A stretch of 64,000 nucleotides of DNA from JAGSPQ01 sp038206395. Lineage in GTDB: Bacteria; Myxococcota; Myxococcia; Myxococcales; Myxococcaceae. The translations under genes and the position numbers were made by a program. Every line of letters begins with the position of its first letter. The first letter of the stretch is position 1. The notes beneath the pieces were generated by a model that saw only the letters and a list, made by a program, of their open reading frames with translations, made no database searches and was not told where the DNA came from. The DNA lies in the NCBI GenBank assembly GCA_038206395.1, contig JBBRAX010000022.1:37569-101568 (forward strand), read 5' to 3'. Positions 51,271-59,986 of this stretch are shown in pieces.

Positions 51271-52145
51271 AGCTTTCCTGGCTCGAAGGGGCCGCGCTGG
51301 CCGTCGTCGCGCTCGCCTGTCTCGTCTTCCAGCTGCGGATGCCGACCCGCGCGGTCGACGCCGCCGACTACGAGGCTGTGGCCCAGGTGCTCGCCTCGGA
51401 GGTGCGCCCCGGCGACGTGGTGCTGCTGCACCCCTGGTGGACGGAGCGCGCCCGCATCTTCTTGCCGCCGGGAATTCCCGTCGTCGGCTACCAGGGCTCT
51501 GACCAGGATTCGCTGGAGCTCTTCGCCCGCGTCTGGGTGCTCTCGCAGCCGCGCATGGGCAGCGAGTACGAGACGAAGAACCTTAAGGTCGGCCCCGCGC
51601 GCGACTTCCACCACCTGCGGCTGCAGCTGTTCGAGAACAAGCAGTATCGATCGCCGACGTGGGACGCGCGGATGTCGCTCGCTAAGGCAAAGGTCTTCGT
51701 CGAGGCCCCCGATGGCGCGCGCACCGACTGCCGGTGGGACGGCCGGGCGCACCGCTGCCCGAACGGAGCGGAGGTCGCGATCGAATGGCACGAAGTGAAG
51801 TTTCAGCCGCGCCAGTGCATCAAGCTGTACCCGCCCGGCGGGCCGTCGAAGCTGGTGGCCGAGTTTCCACCCGTGCCTGCGTTTGCGGCGGTCGGCCTGC
51901 GCGCAGGCCTCACCTGGGATCGCGGCTTCTTCCACATGCCTGAGCTGACGCCCGTCGAGTTGGGCATCAACGTCAACGGCAACGCGACGACGTCGCTGAA
52001 GATTCCGGTTGGCGTCGAAGGTTGGCTCGCCGCCGACGGCCCGGCCGTGCCCGACGGAGCGACCCTTCAAGTCTGGTCCCGCTCGGCCAACCCCGCCTAC
52101 CGCGAGCTGTGCTTCGAGTTGTACGGGCTGGAGGCCGCGCGATGA
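51267..52145 (+). CDS. Exported or membrane-anchored protein upstream of a GT39 enzyme, unknown function
   Basis: The first ordinary start is the ATG at 51339 (268 residues), but the frame is open upstream and encodes a convincing membrane signal (G-A-A-L-A-V-V-A-L-A-C-L-V-F-Q-L), so translation must begin earlier. The only fitting codon is CTG at 51267, which overlaps the carG stop as CTGA; that start (292 residues) is used here with caution. The rest has mixed alpha/beta character (V-L-L-H-P-W-W-T-E-R-A-R-I-F, F-H-H-L-R-L-Q-L-F) and a late beta-rich region. No family is recognised. Its stop overlaps the GT39 gene (ATGA), and it probably works with that enzyme in polysaccharide or glycoprotein assembly. 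Confidence 0.6.
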   Translation: MKLSWLEGAALAVVALACLVFQLRMPTRAVDAADYEAVAQVLASEVRPGDVVLLHPWWTERARIFLPPGIPVVGYQGSDQDSLELFARVWVLSQPRMGSEYETKNLKVGPARDFHHLRLQLFENKQYRSPTWDARMSLAKAKVFVEAPDGARTDCRWDGRAHRCPNGAEVAIEWHEVKFQPRQCIKLYPPGGPSKLVAEFPPVPAFAAVGLRAGLTWDRGFFHMPELTPVELGINVNGNATTSLKIPVGVEGWLAADGPAVPDGATLQVWSRSANPAYRELCFELYGLEAAR

Positions 52146-53929
52146 GCCGGTGGTCGCTGGACGTGCGCCTCGGCCTCGTCCTCTTTACTGCGGGCCTCGC
52201 GTCCCTGCTCTTCACCGAGCAGCCGGTGGGCTTCACCCGCGACGAGTCCGTCTACTTCTACGCGGCCGAGAACCACGCGCGCTGGTTCCAGTCGTTGGTC
52301 GAGAGCCCGTCAGCGGCGCTGACGGACGCGGCGATCACCGGGGCGTACGACTACAACCACGAGCACCCGGTGTTGATGAAGAACCTGTTCGGGCTCTCGT
52401 ACCTGCTGCTGACCGAGAAGCTCGGGCTGCTGCGGCCCGCGGCGGGGTTCCGGTTTCCAGCGTTCCTCTTCGCCGCGCTGATTCTTCCACTGACGTACGC
52501 GCTCACCCGCCGGATGTTCGGGCGCGGCGCGGGCATCTTTGCCGCGGTGAGCTTCTTCCTCGTGCCGCGGCAGTTCTTCAACGCGCACCTGTCGTGCTTC
52601 GACGTGCCCATCACCGCGATGTGGCTCTTGACCATCTACTGCTTCTTCCGCGCGCAGGAAGAGAAGCGGTGGTGGCTGTACACGGGCCTGTCGTTCGGGC
52701 TCGCGCTGTCGACCAAGCACAACGCGCTCTTCCTGCCAGTCGTGGTGACGCCCTTCGCCCTCGTGCTCGGGTGGGTGGCGTCGAAGGGCAAGGAAGCGGC
52801 GCGGGCGAAGTTCCTCGAGGTGAACGCGATCTTCCTCGGCGGGGCGGTGCTCTACGGGGTGATGGCGGTCGTGCAGGGCGGCGACGCCTTCGTGCGGAAG
52901 TTCATCTTCTTGAGCCCAGCGACGCTGCTCTTCGCCGCGATGGCGACGCTCGGGTTCTGGCGGCTGTGGCGGCTGCGGGCGGAAGACGAGAAGACGTTTC
53001 GCTGCATCGCGCCCCTCGTGGCGATGGCGGTGCTCGGGCCCGTCATCTTCTATCTGCACTGGCCCTACCTCTGGGCACACCCGGTCGACCGCACCGCGTG
53101 GTTCTTGAACTTCCACGCGACGCACAACCACTACGCCTGGTTCTACCTGGGCACGGTGCTCAGAGAGCCGCCCTTTCCCCTCGAGTACGTGGTGGTGAAG
53201 ACGGCGCTCACCGTGCCGACGTCGCTCTTCGTGCCGATGGTGCTGGGCTTCGGGTGGGTGCTCGTTCGCGCGGTGCAGCGCAAGGCGACGATGCTCGAGC
53301 TGCTGGTGGCGGCGAACGCGGCCTTGAGCATCGCGGTCATCTCCGCCCCCTCGGTGCCGCACTTCGGCGGCGTGAAGCACTGGTTTCCGTCGATGCCCTT
53401 CCTCGCGATGTTGGCGGGTGGCTCGCTGGCGCGGGGCGCGGCGGGGCTTCACGGCTTGGTGGCGAAGAAGGTGTCCGAGCGGGCGGTGTTTGCGGCGCTG
53501 GCGGTGCTGGTGGGTATCGCTCCGCTGATCGCGACGGCGCGGGTGTTTCAGTACGGCACCAGCGCGTACTCGGAGCTGGCCGGTGGCCTTCCCGGAGCCG
53601 CGAGCCTCGGCATGCAGCGGCAGTTCTGGGCGAACAACGTCACGGGCGTGCTCGAGTGGGTGAACGCGAATGCGCGACCGGGCGAACGCATCTACTTCCA
53701 CGAGTGCCACAACCTGCAGACGCGCGACTACCAGCGCAACGGCATGGTGCGAAACGACTTGCGCTTCGTGGGCTCTGCGAACGAAGCGGACATCGTGCTG
53801 TACCAGTACCACCAGGAATTCCGCGAAGCCGAGTTCAACACCTGGCAGGCGTTCGGCACCCTGCGGCCGGTGACGGGGCTGTACCTGGACGAGACGCCGC
53901 AGATCGTCGTCTACCGCCGCGGCGGCTAA
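52142..53929 (+). CDS. GT39-family polyprenol-linked glycosyltransferase (ArnT/PMT-like)
   Basis: The protein has 595 residues with about 12 membrane helices. The first periplasmic loop has the GT-C signature F-T-R-D-E-S-V-Y-F-Y (D-E motif near residue 33), followed by H-E-H-P-V-L-M-K and P-R-Q-F-F-N-A-H. The middle contains W-P-Y-L-W-A-H-P, and the C-terminal 90 residues form a periplasmic domain. Such enzymes move a sugar from an undecaprenyl-phosphate carrier to lipid, protein or glycan in the periplasm. The substrate cannot be deduced. The start is set by the ATGA overlap with the upstream gene. Confidence 0.82.
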   Translation: MSRWSLDVRLGLVLFTAGLASLLFTEQPVGFTRDESVYFYAAENHARWFQSLVESPSAALTDAAITGAYDYNHEHPVLMKNLFGLSYLLLTEKLGLLRPAAGFRFPAFLFAALILPLTYALTRRMFGRGAGIFAAVSFFLVPRQFFNAHLSCFDVPITAMWLLTIYCFFRAQEEKRWWLYTGLSFGLALSTKHNALFLPVVVTPFALVLGWVASKGKEAARAKFLEVNAIFLGGAVLYGVMAVVQGGDAFVRKFIFLSPATLLFAAMATLGFWRLWRLRAEDEKTFRCIAPLVAMAVLGPVIFYLHWPYLWAHPVDRTAWFLNFHATHNHYAWFYLGTVLREPPFPLEYVVVKTALTVPTSLFVPMVLGFGWVLVRAVQRKATMLELLVAANAALSIAVISAPSVPHFGGVKHWFPSMPFLAMLAGGSLARGAAGLHGLVAKKVSERAVFAALAVLVGIAPLIATARVFQYGTSAYSELAGGLPGAASLGMQRQFWANNVTGVLEWVNANARPGERIYFHECHNLQTRDYQRNGMVRNDLRFVGSANEADIVLYQYHQEFREAEFNTWQAFGTLRPVTGLYLDETPQIVVYRRGG

Positions 53930-53948
53930 AAGAAGTACGGTCGGCGCC

Positions 53949-54443
53949 ATGAGATTCGGGGCGCTGCTGCTGGCGGCTGGGCTGCTCGCTGCTTGTGCGG
54001 AAGACAAGAAGACCGCGCCCACCGGCCGGGTCGAGCTGAGGCGTCTGTCGGGCGCCAGCTTCGAGCTGGTGCCGGGAGAGAATCAGCACCCGTACTGTCT
54101 GGTGTTCACCCTCTCGGCCAACGGCGTCATCCGCCAGCTGACGATGTCGCGCGACAACGTCTCGTACGCGTGCCCGCCCGGAAAGCCGGTCGGTGGCCAC
54201 GCGTACCGGGTGCCGCTGGACGAGGGCACGGTGAAGGTGCAGGTGCTGTTCAGCAGCCAGCGCGTGAACGCGGCGTCGGTGGCGCAGCAGCTGCTGGACC
54301 TGCGGGAACGCGCGCCGATCAACTCGATCGATCTGCGGCTGCCGGGGAATGTGACGATTGAGACGTTGAGCTTCGCTCCCGAGGCGCCGCCGCCGCTGGG
54401 TGGCGTTGTCGGGGCCGACGGACTCATCGACGCCGGATCTTAA
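53949..54443 (+). CDS. Predicted lipoprotein, unknown function
   Basis: The protein has 164 residues with signal A-G-L-L-A-A-C (Cys16). The mature domain is beta-rich (R-V-E-L-R-R-L-S-G-A-S-F-E-L-V) with two cysteines, then a helical segment and a P/G-rich tail. No domain is recognised. It directly abuts the next lipoprotein gene: its TAA is followed at once by GTG. Confidence 0.6.
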   Translation: MRFGALLLAAGLLAACAEDKKTAPTGRVELRRLSGASFELVPGENQHPYCLVFTLSANGVIRQLTMSRDNVSYACPPGKPVGGHAYRVPLDEGTVKVQVLFSSQRVNAASVAQQLLDLRERAPINSIDLRLPGNVTIETLSFAPEAPPPLGGVVGADGLIDAGS

Positions 54444-55577
54444 GTGATTCGCGCCGCAATCCTCTTCATCGCGGTCGGGGCGCTGGCGGGCTGCAAGCCC
54501 ACGCGGCTCAACCCCAACGGCTGCCTCGAAGACAAGGATTGCGGAGATCCTGCTTCGGCATTCCGCTGCGAAGCGCGGACGGGCGAGTGCTACTGCCGCA
54601 CGAACGACGCCTGCCAGCCGCGCGAGTTCTGCAACGCGGCCGGCTTCTGCCAGGATCGCGCGGGCTGCGAGAAGAACGCTGACTGTCTGGACGACTCGCT
54701 GTTCTGCGACACCACTGCCGGCACCTGCCTCAGCCGGGGCCGCTGCACCAACGACCTGCAGTGCGAGCTCGGGCAGATCTGCGAGCTTTCTCGAAGCACG
54801 TGCGTGCCGGGGTGCCGCAGCAGCGGTGACTGCCCGGGGAGCGCGTGCCGCTGCGGCGATCTGCCGTGCGTCTGTACGGGGACGACGCCGGGCGAGATCG
54901 CGGGCTGCGCGGTGGGCGAGTGCGACCCGAACTTCTGCGCCGACAACACCCAGTGCAAGTTCGGCGAGAAGTGCGGCATCGAGAAGCCCGACGCGGGGCA
55001 GACGCGCGCCACCTGTTTCAGCGACTTCGACGTCGACCGCAAGCCGTACTGTGCGACCTGCGTCAGCGGCGGCGGCATCAGCACCTGCGGCACGGGCGCC
55101 AACTACTGCATCACCGACACCCGCAGCGCCTCGACGTACTGCGGGGCCGACTGCAGCGGCGGCGAGTCGTGCCCCCGCGGCTACGGCTGCCGCGACATCA
55201 TCGTCGTCTTCTCGCGCTGGCAGTGCGGCCCCAACCTGCCCTGCCCCCCCGACCCGGCCCTGTCTTGCACCGAGGACAAAGACTGCAAGCGCGGCGGCAC
55301 GTGCATGAAGTCCGGCGGCGGCGCGACCGGGTTCTGCTCAGGGGTGTGCCGGCTGCGCGAAGGCGCGACCTTTGGCTTCTGCAGTTGCCAGGTGGACGTC
55401 GACTGCGCGCAGGAGTCTTGCAGCGCTGGCGAGTGCACCATCTCGCGGAAGAAGTGCATCACCGAGCAGGACTGCCGGCCGATCAAGTGCGTCGATTTCA
55501 ACAACGCGGGCGGGTGTCTGATTGGGCAGAACTGCACCCCCGAGAACGGGCTGACCTGCATCGAAGTTGGGAAATGA
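54444..55577 (+). CDS. Cys-rich lipoprotein with many EGF-like/Dickkopf-like repeats
   Basis: The protein has 377 residues. The start is the GTG at 54444 immediately after the upstream stop; the signal ends G-A-L-A-G-C (Cys17). The mature protein has more than 40 cysteines arranged in short repeats of the form C-x(5)-C-x(6-8)-C-x(4-6)-C-x-C (for example C-L-E-D-K-D-C-G-D-P, C-T-N-D-L-Q-C-E-L-G-Q-I-C). Such tandem modules are common in myxobacterial surface proteins. They differ in spacing from the W-P-G-G-Y-C module. Function unknown; probably adhesion or cell-surface structure (inference). Confidence 0.7.
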   Translation: MIRAAILFIAVGALAGCKPTRLNPNGCLEDKDCGDPASAFRCEARTGECYCRTNDACQPREFCNAAGFCQDRAGCEKNADCLDDSLFCDTTAGTCLSRGRCTNDLQCELGQICELSRSTCVPGCRSSGDCPGSACRCGDLPCVCTGTTPGEIAGCAVGECDPNFCADNTQCKFGEKCGIEKPDAGQTRATCFSDFDVDRKPYCATCVSGGGISTCGTGANYCITDTRSASTYCGADCSGGESCPRGYGCRDIIVVFSRWQCGPNLPCPPDPALSCTEDKDCKRGGTCMKSGGGATGFCSGVCRLREGATFGFCSCQVDVDCAQESCSAGECTISRKKCITEQDCRPIKCVDFNNAGGCLIGQNCTPENGLTCIEVGK

Positions 55578-55594
55578 TCTGGCGGGTACCTCGC

Positions 55595-56053
55595 TCATGA
55601 CGCGTTGGCGCGAAGCACAATCTGCTTCTCCTCAGAGTCTTCCCCGTCGGGGCCATACCGCAGCATCACCCTGATTTTCCCCGCGCTTCGGAACTTGCGG
55701 AGCGCAGCCTCGATCTCAGCCCAGAGCTCGTCCGCACTGGGCCCGTAGATGAAGATCCGGCCACCCTCGTCGCCGAGATCGTAGCCGTCGACTTCGCCGG
55801 CCGAAGACTGCAGTTTCCGAGCAAGCGCGGTCCTCAACTTTTTGATTCCGGGTTCATCAATGCCAGCAATTTCGACGATGACGGCTTGCTGGTTGTCGTT
55901 GGAGGCAGGGATGTGCAACGGCTCACCGATCACCATGACGCTTTGAGTTGTGTTACCTGTCGAAGCGCTTGGGGGTTGATTCAGCTTCTGATGAGTCAAA
56001 TTCTTCAAGCCCGCGACAGGTGCCCGGGCCTTCGTCGTTGACGTCTGCGCCAT
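55595..56053 (-). CDS. Hypothetical protein in a lower-GC patch
   Basis: The protein has 152 residues in the longest frame. Residues 40-152 (M-V-I-G-E-P-L-H-I-P, then A-V-I-V-E-I-A-G-I-D-E-P-G-I-K-K and G-Y-D-L-G-D-E-G-G-R-I-F-I-Y-G) look like a genuine small alpha/beta domain. The first 39 lie over the ankyrin fragment in another frame and may not be translated. The ATG at 55936 is an alternative start. Neither start has a good ribosome-binding site. Base composition is visibly lower in GC than the neighbours, so it was probably acquired. No family is recognised; an immunity-type protein is one possibility, unproven. Confidence 0.5.
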   Translation of the reverse strand: MAQTSTTKARAPVAGLKNLTHQKLNQPPSASTGNTTQSVMVIGEPLHIPASNDNQQAVIVEIAGIDEPGIKKLRTALARKLQSSAGEVDGYDLGDEGGRIFIYGPSADELWAEIEAALRKFRSAGKIRVMLRYGPDGEDSEEKQIVLRANAS

Positions 56054-56117
56054 CCTTCAGAAGCTGAAGAATTTGCGCGACATCGTCGGCTTTGGCTGCC
56101 TGATGAATAGGCCTAGC
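55953..56117 (-). pseudogene. Truncated ankyrin-repeat fragment
   Basis: This frame reads P-I-H-Q-A-A-K-A-D-D-V-A-Q-I-L-Q-L-L then K-D-G-A-D-V-N-D-E-G-P-G, a clear first ankyrin helix pair with the G-A-D-V-N hairpin. The next repeat (expected T-P-L-H-x-A-A) is missing, and the frame runs into unrelated sequence and a stop. No start codon with a ribosome-binding site lies close by. It is best read as the remains of an ankyrin protein gene. Confidence 0.4.
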
Positions 56118-56279
56118 CCGTGGGCACGGGAGGAGGGTACTTCGCTCGCGGCGACGGGCCAGAAACCCTGTTGCGGTTCGCGCAGGTACCCCCCTTCGTT
56201 CGGTCAACGGTCGACCGGGATTTGAAACCCGAGTAGGTCCTCGTCCTGGATCGGGGTTGGCAGGTAGATTCGGAGACAC

Positions 56280-58748
56280 ATGCGAAACGCACTTCTGGTG
56301 GGAACGCTTCTGTTGGTCGGCTGCTCGGACTCGAGCACGAGTGGTGGAGGCGGCAACGGATCCACGGGTCGCGTCTCAGGGAGGCTGACCGTGTTCCAGG
56401 GCGCGAAGTCGGCGCCGACGGTGCCCACGCTTTCCAGCATCGTCCCGAAGCTGAAGCCGCGGGTGAACATCCCCGTGCGTGAGCTGCTGGGCCGCGTCGA
56501 CGAGGCTTCCCGCTTTCAACAGCAGATCGCCGTCGCGAAGCCGCTGGCTCCGGGCCCAACCTTCACCGAGTGGATCCCCGGGCAGATCATCGTGCGGTTC
56601 AACGAGAAGATCGACGCGAAGAAGGCGCTGGGCCTCGTCCGCGCGACGAACCTGAACCTCACCCACGGCGGCTTCGTGTCTGAGTACCTGCACGTGCTCA
56701 AGGCGACGAAGCGCGACCGCTCGATTTTGAGCGTCGGTGAGACGCAGGAGCTCGCGAAGAAGTGGGGCGCCCTGCCCGGCGTGCGCTTCACCGAGGTCGA
56801 CCAGTGGCAGCACATCTTCGCGGTGCCGAACGACAAGCTGTACTCGGCGCAGTGGCACTACCCGGCGATGAACCTGCCGGCCGCGTGGGACATCACCCAG
56901 GGCAGCGCGACGGTCATCGTCGCCGACATCGACACCGGCATCGTGGTCCACCCCGAGCTCGACTCGCGCATCCTCCAGGGCATCGACATGATCTCCGACC
57001 CCGCGAGAGCCGGCGACGGTGACGGCCGCGACGACGACCCGAAGGACCAGGGTGGCGATCAGCCCAACGGCGGCTCGAGCTGGCACGGAAGCCACACCGC
57101 CGGCACCATCGGCGCCGCCACCAACAACATGACTGGCGTCTCGGGCGTCGACTGGAACGCGAAGATCGTCCCGGTGCGCGTGCTCGGCATCAGGGGCGGC
57201 TCGGTCTCTGACATCGCGGCCGGCATGAACTGGGCGACGGGCGGCACGGTGCCTGGTTCGCGCAACAACCCAAACCCGGCAAAGGTGGTGAACATGTCGC
57301 TGGGCGGCGTGTCCGAGGCGTCGCAGGTGTACCAGGAGATCATCGACGCCGCGAACAACGTCGGCGCGATCTTCGTCGTCGCCGCCGGCAACAGCAACGA
57401 AGACGCCTTCAAGACCATTCCCTGCATTCAGCAGAACCTGCTCTGCATCGGAGCGACCCGCTTCTCTGGCAAGCGCGCCAGCTACTCGAACTTCGGCCCG
57501 GCGGTGACCCTGATGGCCCCCGGCGGCGAGACCGCGGAAGACAGCAACGGCGACGGCTACCCCGACGGCGTGCTCAGCACCGTGCTCGACGCCCAGAACC
57601 AGCCGACGGTGGCGTTCAGCCAGGGCACCAGTATGGCGACGCCGCACGTGACGGGCGTGGTGGCGCTGATGAAGGCGGTGAACCCCAACCTCAACTTCAC
57701 CACCGCGAAGATGCACCTCACCGCGACCGCGAACCCCGCGCAGAAGTGCAACGAAGGCTGCGGCGCAGGCCTCGTCAATGCGCAGGCAGCGGTGCTGGCG
57801 GCGAAGGGCACTCCGCCGACGGGGCCCGCGAAGCTGAACGTAACGGCCTCTGAGCTCTTCTTCTCCGCGGGCGCGGCGACGGTGACGCTGGGCATCTCGA
57901 ACCTGGGCGCGGCGACGTTGAACGTGCAGGCCGGCGTCACGGGCACTGCGGCCGGTAACTTGAGCTTCCCGAAAGGAAACACGCTCACGATTCAGGGCGG
58001 GCAGACGGGCTCGCTGGACGTGACGGCTTCCTTCACCGGCCTCGCCGACGGCACGCACCCGGCGGTCATCTCGCTCAACAGCAACGGCGGCGACGCGACC
58101 GTGAACGCCAAGGTGCGCGTCGGCGGCGCCACGGGAAAGGGCGCGTCGGTCGGCCTCGTCTTCAAGAACAGCGCGGGCGATTGGAAGGTCGCGGCCGAAG
58201 TGACGGCGACGGCGGCCAGTGGCTACGCGTATTCGATGGATGTCGCGCCCGGGAAGTACTTCGTGATCGGGCTCATCGACGAGAACGGCAACGCCATGTT
58301 CGAGGACGTCGAGCCCGTCGGCCTGTTCCCCACCACCGACTCGCCCGAAGAGGTCGACGTCACCGCCGGCTCGAACCACGTCAACGTCGACTTCGCGCTG
58401 GTGCCGAGCAAGCCCGTCAACGACGCGCCTGCAGCAGCCATCGGTGGCCCGTGCACCAGCGCGTGCCCCGACAACGGCACCTGCGTCACCGCGTGGCCGG
58501 GTGGCTACTGCTCGAAAGACTGCGCGACCACGTCGTGCCCGCTGGGCAGCAGCTGCCTCAACACCGGCACCACCGCCTTCTGCCTCTCGCAGTGCACCGG
58601 AGCCGGCACGGGGCAAAGCAACTGCCGCGCAAGCTACGTCTGTTACAACGACGGCACGGGCATCGGCGTCTGCTTGCCGAAGTGCCTCAGCGACACCGAC
58701 TGTGGCACTGGTTCGACGTGTGACACCGCGTCCGGCTACTGCCTCTGA
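56280..58748 (+). CDS. Subtilisin-like (S8) lipoprotein protease with C-terminal Cys-rich module
   Basis: The protein has 822 residues. The lipoprotein signal ends L-L-L-V-G-C (Cys15), followed by a G/S linker and a propeptide-like region (about 95-180). The S8 catalytic domain has D218 in D-I-D-T-G, H269 in H-G-S-H-T-A-G, N371 in A-A-G-N-S-N and S451 in G-T-S-M-A-T-P-H, all intact. Beta-sandwich domains (about 520-720, DUF-like and a carboxypeptidase-regulatory-type fold with Y-A-Y-S-M-D-V-A-P-G-K-Y-F) precede the Cys-rich module (about 725-822) with T-A-W-P-G-G-Y-C-S-K-D-C. It is probably an outer-membrane-anchored protease for predation or surface processing. The stop overlaps the cyclase start. 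Confidence 0.92.
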   Translation: MRNALLVGTLLLVGCSDSSTSGGGGNGSTGRVSGRLTVFQGAKSAPTVPTLSSIVPKLKPRVNIPVRELLGRVDEASRFQQQIAVAKPLAPGPTFTEWIPGQIIVRFNEKIDAKKALGLVRATNLNLTHGGFVSEYLHVLKATKRDRSILSVGETQELAKKWGALPGVRFTEVDQWQHIFAVPNDKLYSAQWHYPAMNLPAAWDITQGSATVIVADIDTGIVVHPELDSRILQGIDMISDPARAGDGDGRDDDPKDQGGDQPNGGSSWHGSHTAGTIGAATNNMTGVSGVDWNAKIVPVRVLGIRGGSVSDIAAGMNWATGGTVPGSRNNPNPAKVVNMSLGGVSEASQVYQEIIDAANNVGAIFVVAAGNSNEDAFKTIPCIQQNLLCIGATRFSGKRASYSNFGPAVTLMAPGGETAEDSNGDGYPDGVLSTVLDAQNQPTVAFSQGTSMATPHVTGVVALMKAVNPNLNFTTAKMHLTATANPAQKCNEGCGAGLVNAQAAVLAAKGTPPTGPAKLNVTASELFFSAGAATVTLGISNLGAATLNVQAGVTGTAAGNLSFPKGNTLTIQGGQTGSLDVTASFTGLADGTHPAVISLNSNGGDATVNAKVRVGGATGKGASVGLVFKNSAGDWKVAAEVTATAASGYAYSMDVAPGKYFVIGLIDENGNAMFEDVEPVGLFPTTDSPEEVDVTAGSNHVNVDFALVPSKPVNDAPAAAIGGPCTSACPDNGTCVTAWPGGYCSKDCATTSCPLGSSCLNTGTTAFCLSQCTGAGTGQSNCRASYVCYNDGTGIGVCLPKCLSDTDCGTGSTCDTASGYCL

Positions 58749-59986
58749 TGCCGGTCGACCGCGGGCTGCAGACCACCATCGATCGCGAGCTGCGCGCCGA
58801 GCGCGGCCGCAACGTTTTCTGGATGCAGGTGCTCCGGCTGGTGGGCATCTCAGCCACCCTGGCGCTGGCGGCGTACTTCGGCCTGGTGCTGAAGCATGCA
58901 GACTGGGCGGTGATTGTCGCTCCGCTCGTGGGGTGGCTGGCAGCGGCGGCGGTGCTGGGCGGCCTCGCGTGGAAGGCGCGACAGCACGCGCGCGCCATCG
59001 GCTGGCTCTGCGCGCTGCTGGATCTGCCCGTCGTGTATTGGCTGCAGCACCTGTCGGTGCCGGTGTCTCCTTCTCCTGGCGGCGTGGCGTCCTTCACGGT
59101 CGGCATCTGCGGCGCGTTGATCATCGCCTCGGCGCTGGCGCTGGATTCGAAGCTGAACTGGGCGGTCGCGGCGGGCTCGGCGATCTTGTGCGCGCGGCTT
59201 CAGCAGGAAGCGGGCATTGGCGTCGCGGGGCAGGTGCTGTCGGCCGTGGTGCTCTTCGTCGCGGCGGCGGCGGCCGGCTACCTGGTGAATCGCACCGCGG
59301 CGCTGATCACCTCGGTCTCGCAGGAAGAGCTCAAGCGCGAAAAGATGGGGCGGTACTTCTCGCCCGACGTCGCGACGCGGCTGCAGCAGCTGGGGGATCA
59401 AGGCGGCGGCAGCGAGACGCGCGAGGTGACGGTGCTCTTCTCAGACATTCGCGACTTCACCGCGATGTCCGAGACGCTGAAGCCGCAAGACGTCGTCTCG
59501 ATGCTGAACGAGTACCACACGAAAATGGTCGAGGTGCTGTTCCGCAACCACGGCACGCTCGACAAGTTCATCGGCGACGGCCTGATGGCCTACTTCGGTG
59601 CGCCGCTTCCCGACGCCGATCACGCGCAGAACTCGGTGAAGTGCGCGACCCAGATGCTCACCGCGTTGGACGAGCTCAACGCGCAGCGCGCCGCGCGGGG
59701 AGCACCCGCCCTTCGCATCGGCATCGGCCTTCACACCGGCCTCGCGATCGTCGGCGACGTCGGAGCGACCTCCCGCCTCGAGTACACCGCCATCGGCGAC
59801 ACGGTGAACGTCGCGTCGCGGCTCGAGTCCTTGACGAAGCAGCTCGGTCAGCCGTTGGTGGTGTCTGCCACGACGCGAGAGAAGGTCGGCGCCGCTTTCG
59901 CGTGGACGGAAGTGCCCAACATCTCGATCAAGGGAAAGAAGGAACCGGTCTCGGTCTTCATCCCGCTCCAGAGCTTGAAGGTCTAG
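58748..59986 (+). CDS. Membrane-bound class III adenylate/guanylate cyclase
   Basis: The protein has 412 residues. The N-terminal half has about six membrane helices (20-190). The class III catalytic domain (about 225-405) has the metal Asp in L-F-S-D-I-R-D-F, K in T-L-D-K-F-I-G-D-G-L-M, G-D-V-G-A-T-S-R-L-E-Y-T and I-G-D-T-V-N-V-A-S-R-L-E. The Lys/Asp pair favours ATP, so adenylate cyclase is more likely than guanylate. All catalytic residues are present. The ATG overlaps the protease stop by one base (TGATG), which couples the two genes although no functional link is known. The N-terminal helices may be a sensor. Confidence 0.9.
   Translation: MPVDRGLQTTIDRELRAERGRNVFWMQVLRLVGISATLALAAYFGLVLKHADWAVIVAPLVGWLAAAAVLGGLAWKARQHARAIGWLCALLDLPVVYWLQHLSVPVSPSPGGVASFTVGICGALIIASALALDSKLNWAVAAGSAILCARLQQEAGIGVAGQVLSAVVLFVAAAAAGYLVNRTAALITSVSQEELKREKMGRYFSPDVATRLQQLGDQGGGSETREVTVLFSDIRDFTAMSETLKPQDVVSMLNEYHTKMVEVLFRNHGTLDKFIGDGLMAYFGAPLPDADHAQNSVKCATQMLTALDELNAQRAARGAPALRIGIGLHTGLAIVGDVGATSRLEYTAIGDTVNVASRLESLTKQLGQPLVVSATTREKVGAAFAWTEVPNISIKGKKEPVSVFIPLQSLKV

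Noticed and set aside
52310..54022. Minus-strand frame of 570 codons opposite the GT39 gene
   Set aside because: Composition is dominated by R, H, E and Q from reversed codons; no start signal or similarity; GT39 motifs are clear on the other strand.
56195..56235. tRNA-like T-arm (GGTTTCAAATCCC on the minus strand), possibly an attachment site
   Set aside because: The stem is one base out of register for a tRNA T-arm and no anticodon or D-arm can be folded upstream. No integrase is near.
56376..58616. Minus-strand frame of 746 codons opposite the subtilase
   Set aside because: The plus strand carries a complete catalytic triad and signal; the minus frame is Arg/Val/His-rich without motifs.
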